Source: Heloderma charlesbogerti
Lineage: Eukaryota > Chordata > Lepidosauria > Squamata > Helodermatidae
NCBI GenBank assembly: GCA_026122225.1
Contig: JANEZZ010002362.1
Coordinates: 310,001-374,000, forward strand
DNA length: 64,000 bases
Direction of reading: 5' to 3'
The position numbers and the translations under genes are program-made. Positions 57,286 through 64,000 of this stretch are shown piece by piece. The first letter of the stretch is position 1. The number at the start of each line of letters is the position of its first letter. The notes below the pieces were generated by a model. The model had not been told where the DNA came from. It saw only the letters and a program-made list of their open reading frames with translations, and ran no database searches.

Positions 57286-58373
57286 ATGTTCACTGGAACT
57301 CCCAACATGAGGCCCAAAGAGGTGTCCATGCGAGTGAAGGAGGCCATCATTAGGCTGAGGAAAAAACATAAACCCATCAGAGAAATAGCAAAAACAGTGG
57401 GAGTGGCCAATACAACAGCTTGGAACATCCTGAAAAAGAAGGAATTAACTGGCAAGCTCAGCAACAGCAAAAGGCCTGGAAGGCCACAGAAGACAACTTA
57501 AGTGGATCACCGCAGCACTCTGCTCATGGTGAAGAGGAACCCTTTCACAACATCTAGCCAGGTCAAGAACGCTATTGCGGAGGTAGGCATGTCATTGTCA
57601 ACATCTACAGTCATGACAATAAAATGACATGACAATGTAAAGCCATTCCTGGCTTTAGGAATGTAAATACAGAGGCTTCACCACAAGGTGCAAACCACTG
57701 GTAACGCTCAAGAACAGACAGGCCAGATTAGCCTTTGCCAGCAAACACCTGAAAAAGCCTGCCCAGTTCTGGCATCAGTCTTTGGACTGATGAAACCAAG
57801 ATTAACTTGTGCCAGAATGATGGGAAGAGAAAAATATGGTGAAGGAAAGGAACAGCTCATGATCCGAAGCATACCACATCATCTGTCAAACATGGTGGAG
57901 GCAGCGTTATGGCATGGACATGTATGGCTGCCAATGGAACCAGATCACTGGTGTTTATTGATGACCTGACTGCTGACAAAAGCAGCAGGATGAATTCTGA
58001 AGTGTATAGGGCTATACTTTCTGCTCAGATTCAGCCGAATGCTGCCAAACTGATAGGACGACGCTTCATATTGCAGATGGATAATGACCCAAAGCATACA
58101 GCAAAAGCTACCCAAGAGTTTCTCCAGGCAAAGAAGTGGGATGTTCTTCAATAGCCAAGTCAGTCACCTGATCTCAACCCAATAGTGCATGCTTTTCACT
58201 TACTGAAGACAAGACTGAAGGCAGAAAGACCCACAAACAAGCAGCAGCTGAAGGCAGCTGCAGTAAAGGCCTGGCAAAGCATCTTGAGGGAGGAAAGTCA
58301 GCATTTGGTCATGTGCATGGGTTCCAGACTTCAGGCAGTCATTGACTGCAAAGGATTTTCATCCAGGTATTAA
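57286..58373 (+). pseudogene. Tc1 transposase (frameshifted)
   Basis: The first frame (57286-57501) holds the N-terminal paired-like DNA-binding region, with MRPKEVSMRVKEAIIRLRKK, VGVANTTAWNILKKKEL and the GRPQKT hinge. Degraded sequence with stops follows to about 57690. The catalytic core then appears in pieces: LVFIDDLTADKSSRMNSEVY, LQMDNDPKHTAKATQEFL (second catalytic aspartate) at about 58071-58125, and PSQSPDLNPI followed by the AFHLLK region, where the DDE/D third residue normally lies. The frame ends KGFSSRY at 58371. The protein would cut and paste the element at TA sites. The stop at 58152 and several frameshifts inactivate it. Confidence 0.92.
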
Positions 58374-58568
58374 AGGCGATCCTTATGTTTGAAATGATGT
58401 TGGTTTGTTCCATTACTTACAAGCCACCAACGATGGGGGGGGGGGCGGGTATGCCACTGGCTGTCCTTCCTGAATGGTTAGTGCCCCACTTTTGTCACAC
58501 CCCTTGAATTACAGCTGAAAGTCCAGACTTTGCTCCCATCTGGGTGTGTTTCCCTTCAACTTCAATGT

Positions 58569-59343
58569 TAGGGATGTACGAAAGTCACTTACCTTTTTGC
58601 AGGTGTGATTCGTGATGGGGGGGAGGCGCTCTGTCCTTCCCCCTGGAAAACTCCCTGGCTGGCTCTGCTCCGTGGCGGCTCTGTGGAGCCACCAGCCAGG
58701 GCCGTCCGCAGCCAGAATTCTGGCCACGGCCGGGCTGCTGCAGACACAAATAGCGGCCACCATAGCGGCCGCCATTTGTGTACTGCCAGGCTGCTGTGAT
58801 AAGCTACCTAAGTATTTACGTAGCCTATCACAGCAAAGAGCAGGAACGCAAACGGTGGCCGCTACGCCGTTTGTGCCGCTGCTCTTTTTGTGATAGGCTA
58901 CGTAAGTATTTACATAGCCTATCATGGTAAAGGCAGCCATGCAAATGGCATAGTGGCCGCCATTTGCATGGCTGCCTTTACTGTGATAGGCTATGTAAAT
59001 ACTTACGTAGCCTATCACGGAAAGAGCAGCGGCGCAAATGGCGTAGCGGACGCCGTTTGCGTCCTTGCTCTTTGCCATGATAGGCTACATAAATACTTAC
59101 GTAGCCTATCACGGCAGCCTGGCAGGACACAAATGGTGGCCACTACGTCCGAAAGACCAGCCGCCGCTGCCGGAGCCGCCGCCGCCACCACCACCACCGC
59201 AGGTAAGTTTCCTTCCGGGGGGAATTCCGTGGGGTGGCGGGGAGTGGGAGGCCATTCCGCCATTCCGCCATGGGTTTCAGGGGGCCAAATGCCAGTGCAT
59301 TTGGCCTCACTGAAGTCCATGGCGGAATTCTCCGCCATCCCTA
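58569..59343. mobile_element. TAGGGATG-family element, copy 18, inside the Tc1 repeat
   Basis: A 775-bp copy with a perfect TTCAATGT duplication (58561-58568, 59344-59351). The left end is type B (TAGGGATGTACGAAAG), the right end type A (GGCGGAATTCTCCGCCATCCCTA). The palindrome is centred at 58954. The modules, from the outside in, are CAAATAGCGGCC, GATAAGCTACC or GATAGGCTACA, CAAACGGTGGCC, GATAGGCTACGT and the central GCCATGCAAATGGC stem. It inserted into the Tc1 right inverted repeat. Confidence 0.95.
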
Positions 59344-59529
59344 TTCAATGTGGTGGTGTGCAGAGGCCAACTGCCAAAACAGTTATCTTTGTTCCAATAT
59401 TTCTGGCCCTGACTGTATGTTACAGTTTTAATGCTTCAACATACCATTATTTTCTCAGCCCATACCAGCTTCACCATGTGATAGAGACGAGCTAAACCAA
59501 TGTGTCAGATGACAAAATCATGATATTTG

Positions 59530-59730
59530 GAAAGACTGAGGATTTGAGTAGCAAGCAGTGGCTGAGGAGATTAGGGTTGTTCTCACCAGGAAAGAGGAAA
59601 ATTTATGGTGATCTAATTGATGTTTTGCAGTATATGAAGAGGACTGAAACCATTGATCTAGACCAAATTTTCCCCCTGGCAAAAATACAAAAACAAGATG
59701 ACATAATGCACAGCTTAGGAAATTAGGAGC
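59530..59730 (+). repeat. Possible CR1-type LINE C-terminal relic
   Basis: The frame reads KQWLRRLGLFSPGKRKIYGD followed by LIDVLQYMKR. This resembles the conserved LGLFSxEKRRxRGDLI block near the end of CR1-type LINE proteins, also seen at 22085-22190. Confidence 0.45.
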
Positions 59731-59929
59731 AGATAGAAATTTAATGCAAAACTACTATATCTTATCCTAAGGGAAGTTCACATATTGAATGCATTGCAAA
59801 GAGTCACCACTGAAGCTGGCAAAATCGATTCACTCAAGAGATCATTAAAGTGCTGTAGACAGAGGGCACAATCCACAATGCACTATTGCTGGAGATCTGT
59901 CACTCATTTCAAACGAGCTGCTTTGGGTC

Positions 59930-60030
59930 GATGATGATGATGTATTGCTTCCCGAGTCATGTAGGGCTTTATAGGTTAAAATCACCATTTTGAATTTGGC
60001 CTGGAAACAAATTGTCAACAATGCAGGCAA
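59930..60030 (-). repeat. Short LINE C-terminal relic
   Basis: The minus-strand FQAKFKMVILTYKALHDSGS resembles the post-catalytic FxxxFKVLxLTYKALxGxGP block of L2-type LINEs. Nothing more is preserved. Confidence 0.4.
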
Positions 60031-63000
60031 GCCAGGACTGGAGTTGTATGTTCACAATGCCTAGTCCCAGTCAACAACCTGGCTGGTTTAGTTTAATCAC
60101 AACCTTTGAATCACAACACTGAAGCTGTAATCTCCAAACCACTTACTGTTGTAGAGGTTACAGCATTCAAAATAAATGTCAGGAGGATTGCAGCTGAATG
60201 TGTAATTGCAACAAGAAATATTTTCTCCCTGGATCTTAGATATGAAGCACAGGCTGCTAGAAGTTGAACATTTGTACATGTTGGGCATACAAAGAAGCCA
60301 TGTCCTCATTCAAAACCCAATTTCCTTCCTTTGTTTCCATTCTGAATATACACTTGTATGGCCATAAGTATTTGCCTGTCAGCCAAAAAGGATCAGTATC
60401 TACAAATAAGATCTCTCACCAGTTCGTTGGTACTATCATTAGAAAATAATGGACGGCTGTAGCAGAACTGGTAGTACACTTGACTTGAAATAATTCAGTC
60501 TCTTGAGAAACATAGCACACAAATTTATCTTATTGTTTTTGCTAAGGGGATAAAACAGCTTCTTTAAAATGAACAAGCACCACTTCCAGATTTGTTCCTT
60601 AGAAATAAATATTTTCTATTCTGTGATGGCAAAGTGGAGGACCATCACCCCTATTTAGAAATCCATGTGCACTGAAACGCACATACAGGAGATCCCTTCC
60701 GCACAAAGGCTGTCCCACTAAAAGGCCACATGCATGGATCAACCTCTTCTTGTGTGAGCTGGAGAGTCCCTTGCATGTATAGCTTCCATTTTTGTTTAAT
60801 CTGCGAATTTGCCGAACACTAGGGAAGAAAATCAAAGCAAATGGCAGCTTTTTCAAAGACAACACCTAATTTGAAAGAATATATCTGATAAAAAAGACTT
60901 CAGTTTCTTTTTGAAGTGCACACCTATTTGTCAAAAAAGAAAGAAAAGAAGTGCAGCATCTGATTGGAAGGCCACGACTGCCCCTGATTTGCAGGAGAGG
61001 CAAAATCTTGTGTTTGCATTAGTGATCTGCTACCAGTGCCAGGTACTTTCCTAGCAATTCCAATAATAATAATGAAAAGTTGTGGGCTCTGATATGTCAT
61101 GGCTCTCCCATGCGCAAGGGCTTCTGCATTCATATCAGTCCAAAGGCGCTGTCCTCTTTATTGAAGCGAATGGGAAGCTGTTATGTGAAGGAGCTCAGTG
61201 CCATGGAGTCTGATGCTATTACTTAGGATAGAGGACCAAGAAATAAATACATGGGATAGGAGTGTGTTGATAATGATGTATTATTCAATTGGATCAAACT
61301 TCTAGGGAGCTATCTTCACTTCAGGCTACTTACTTGAGAGCCTTCCCTTTTTCCCCATATGGCTACTCTGAAGCAAGGGTTTAAATGTAATAAAGTGCAT
61401 CAAAAGAATTCCTTGAAAAATATAGATCGGTGCTCTCTTTAAAATGCATTAGATGATTGCTTCCCTTAGTCCAGTGGCCATTGTACTAAGCCAGTGCAGT
61501 CACTTTCATGCACTTTATTTATGCATTTATTAGAATGATTTCTATCCTACCCTTCTACTGCATATCCAGTGCTCAGGACAGCTTATGATAGTTTTAGCAA
61601 CAATTTCTGTTGAATTGTTATTTTCAACAGGACTTAATTTCCACCAGAAATTGACAAAACAATCAGGCTATAACAAACAAAATAATAAAGCAATAAATAC
61701 AGAGCTTGCCTGTGTATTGTCGGAAAATACATTAAAATTGCCTCATTTATTAATGGCATGGATCAGTTTTCCCCACACATATTCCACCACCAGGTTGAGT
61801 GTGGGGAGCTTGTCCTTCAGCCTTCTCTATTAGGAGGGATGACGGCAGAAGAGGTGTTTGGATGTGACATGTGCACGGCAGCCATGTGCAAGAAAGGCTG
61901 GGCTCTTTGGGATACATCTCTGCCTCTGGCCTTGTTCGGCATTTCAGCCACCCCAGTCCCAGGTCCTGAGGGCAGCTGCTGGTTGTGTTTGGTGGCTGAC
62001 TCTTGTAAAAGAAAAAATTCTTGCACTTCCCCTCCATATCTACGATTGCTCCCAGCAATTGTTTGAGGAAGATCCCATGTAAAAATCATAAAGGTCCAAG
62101 AGGACCTATACTTTTGATCTGTGTTTTTGCACCATGGCTTTGCTGGAAAGGGTCAGATCTGTGATTTTCACAGTCCAGTCCGTGGAGACAGACATGACCT
62201 GTGCTTTAATATGGGTTTGGGGGTAATCCTATGTAAAATTGTACTGCAGTGCTTACTCAGTCTTCATCAAAGTACACATTATGTTAATGTAATGCTAGCA
62301 GCTATGTTATTTTATTTTATTTTTGTACATTGAGGGAATCCAATTTTTATTGGTGGGCAATAAAAATCACATGGGGAGGTGAGATTTAATGCTTCCTTAC
62401 CCAACTCCGATCCTACCAGGAATCACCCACCTCCATGCAGTAACAGGACTTTTCTCTGCCTCCATGGAGAGAGCTAAAATCCAGAGCTGGGGTGGGGAAG
62501 AGAAAAGACCCTGGGGGAAAACTGTTTTTAGGTTTTATTCAAAATAATGCCTAAAACAAAAATTGTAGCCCCAGATAGGATTTTAAAAAATGTTCTTTTG
62601 GACACCATTTGCTTTGTGTATTTCTTTTAGCTGAAGGACTGCAATTCATTGTACTTCTTTGTATCCATCAGTGCACATATTTTATGGATATAAGAGCTGT
62701 TGTTTCTTTGTTTTTTAAAACAGACTCACCACATTATTTTTTGTTATTACTTACTACTGCTTTTTGAGATTTGCCATTATTGGAAAACTTAGAAATCATG
62801 CTTTCCATGGCAACATCTAACCCATTTCTATAAATATAAAGCTGGAGTAGCTTAATATAGTTTCAAAGCCTTCTTGACATGCGATTAAATAGAGTGAGCT
62901 ATAGTTTTCTGGTATTAATCTATGATTATATTTTAAGTAGTAGCATTATGTTGCCTCTTTTTCAAGCTTCTTTTGGTCACTCTTACAATGAATGGTTATG

Positions 63001-64000
63001 AAACTGAACGACAAACCTTAAGAATGCTGAGGGATCTCTGTTTTCTGCTTGTTTTCATAAATGCTTTAGATGATATGCTTCCTCCAGAGCAACTCGGCCT
63101 GAATAGCCATTACTCCTTTAACTACTGGAGATTTTGCCCTATCACATTAAAAGCCAGTTCTCTCATACCTGCATCTTTTTCCTGGAAGAACCCAAAGGGT
63201 GAAATTGTTCATTATCTGTTGGTAAATAACATTCTTTTGACTCTCATAAAAGATCAGGAAGGAAGGAAAAAGGGGAAAAAATTGGCCTAGAGTGAATTCA
63301 AGTAGCCAAAGCCTTTAATAATGTATTTGTTGTTTTATTTGCATCCTACAAATCCTTGTTTGTCCAAAGAACTGAGAACAGCATTTTAGACTCACAACAG
63401 CCCTGTGAGGTAGGTTAGGCTGAGACATAGTGTTTTACTCATGGTTACCTAGTCTATGTTGGGTTCAGCCCCCTTATACTGTGCTGCACCCTGGGAAAGG
63501 AGGGTGCAATCCTCTACTGCTGAGTTCCATGCCCTGGCATGTGGGCGTCCCGCCTTTGCAATAGCTCTGCTCTGGGCATTCAGTCTCCACTCCCTTGCCT
63601 GCCATTCCCTGCCCCTTGGGCCTCTGACCAAAGGGTTTTTCTACATGAGGCATTTATCATGCTCTCGTCATTCCCAACTCACAGTTGTTTACAGGTTCTT
63701 TAGACATTATTGTGACCCTCCAGTTTCACTTTTGAGTCTAACCAGCACTTTCAGCTAGTTTTTTTAGAGCAGGGAAAATGCAGCATTTAACAGTGAAAGT
63801 GAAAGAAATCACAATTTCCTCTTGTGTATTTATGCTATTCTGCTACACCACAGTGCCACCTAGAGGTTATATAGCAGAAAAGCAGGAAAGGCAGCGCTCC
63901 TTGGGCAGTGCTTGCATCTGTGATGAAACCAAAAGTATATACAATTGATTAACAGTGGATTAACAGCCTCGTGTAGAGAAACTCCAAGATTCTGCCTTGG
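60031..64000. other. No gene recognised
   Basis: Long AT-rich stretch without identifiable exons. MIR-like SINE phrases lie at about 61515-61590 and 63330-63450 (ACAGCCCTGTGAGGTAGGTT). A dispersed CTACACCACAGTGCCACCTA phrase is at 63843. The 105-residue frame at 62973-63290 has no recognisable domain. Confidence 0.5.

Larger units (their letters stand above)
56947..59415 (+). mobile_element. Tc1-type transposon with long terminal inverted repeats and one nested family copy
   Basis: The element starts CAGTCAAGGCCAGAAATAT and ends ATATTTCTGGCCCTGACTG, with TA on both sides (56945-56946, 59416-59417). The inverted repeats extend about 222 bp (56947-57168 and 58407-59415 minus the insertion). 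Without the nested copy at 58569-59343 it is about 1.69 kb, a usual size for fish and frog Tc1 elements with long inverted repeats. It carries a broken transposase. Confidence 0.93.

Noticed and set aside
58890..59495. 201-residue open frame
   Set aside because: It lies over the palindromic interior of copy 18 and runs into Tc1 inverted repeat. Mirror-image frames exist on the other strand, as expected for a palindrome.
62973..63290. 105-residue open frame in the right flank
   Set aside because: No recognisable domain or exon-like splice signals were seen, and base composition matches the surrounding AT-rich DNA.

Overview
The window looks like intergenic DNA from a vertebrate, most probably a squamate reptile. 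No host gene exon could be recognised. The lineage call rests on the repeats: a full-length BovB (RTE) LINE, L2 and CR1 LINEs, a second APE-type LINE with a CCHH tail, CORE/MIR-like and tRNA-derived SINEs, hAT MITEs starting CAGGGGT, an SGNH-hydrolase fragment of DIRS/Ngaro type and a Tc1 transposon. Every protein-coding relic is broken by stops or frameshifts.

The dominant feature is one family of non-autonomous DNA transposons, called here the TAGGGATG family. About 20 copies occupy roughly 15 kb, close to a quarter of the window. Copies start TAGGGATG and end CATCCCTA. Ten have perfect 8-bp target-site duplications (one may be 9 bp) and four more match 7 of 8, which fits the hAT superfamily. 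They encode nothing. Each is built of short perfect palindromes of a few recurring kinds, such as GATAGGCTACGT..ACGTAGCCTATC, AGTCTACGTAAA..TTTACGTAGACT and GCAAATGGCGGC..GCCGCCATTTGC. In the better preserved copies these are arranged in mirror order around one centre, giving a palindrome of palindromes up to 477 bp long. Both ends carry an outward-facing AGGTAAGT, which is a consensus 5' splice site.

Layout: 1-3.4 kb is an antisense L2 with two insertions. 4.3-12.3 kb is an APE-type LINE cut by at least six copies. 12.3-21 kb is mostly anonymous sequence with MITEs, SINEs and microsatellites. 21.1-22.5 kb is a CR1 with one copy. 22.5-29 kb holds hAT MITEs, SINEs, an inverted-repeat element and an L2 fragment. 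29-34 kb has a possible solo LTR and three family copies. 36.3-37.1 kb is the SGNH fragment. 37.7-44.4 kb is a dense cluster including self-nested and back-to-back copies. 45.2-49.3 kb is BovB with one copy inside. 52-54 kb has a hAT MITE and two CR1 3' ends. 56.9-59.4 kb is a Tc1 element with one copy inside. The rest is anonymous.

The nesting gives an order of events. The family inserted into L2, the APE LINE, CR1, BovB, Tc1 and itself, so it was among the last elements to move here. No hAT transposase lies in the window, so the copies must have been mobilised from elsewhere.
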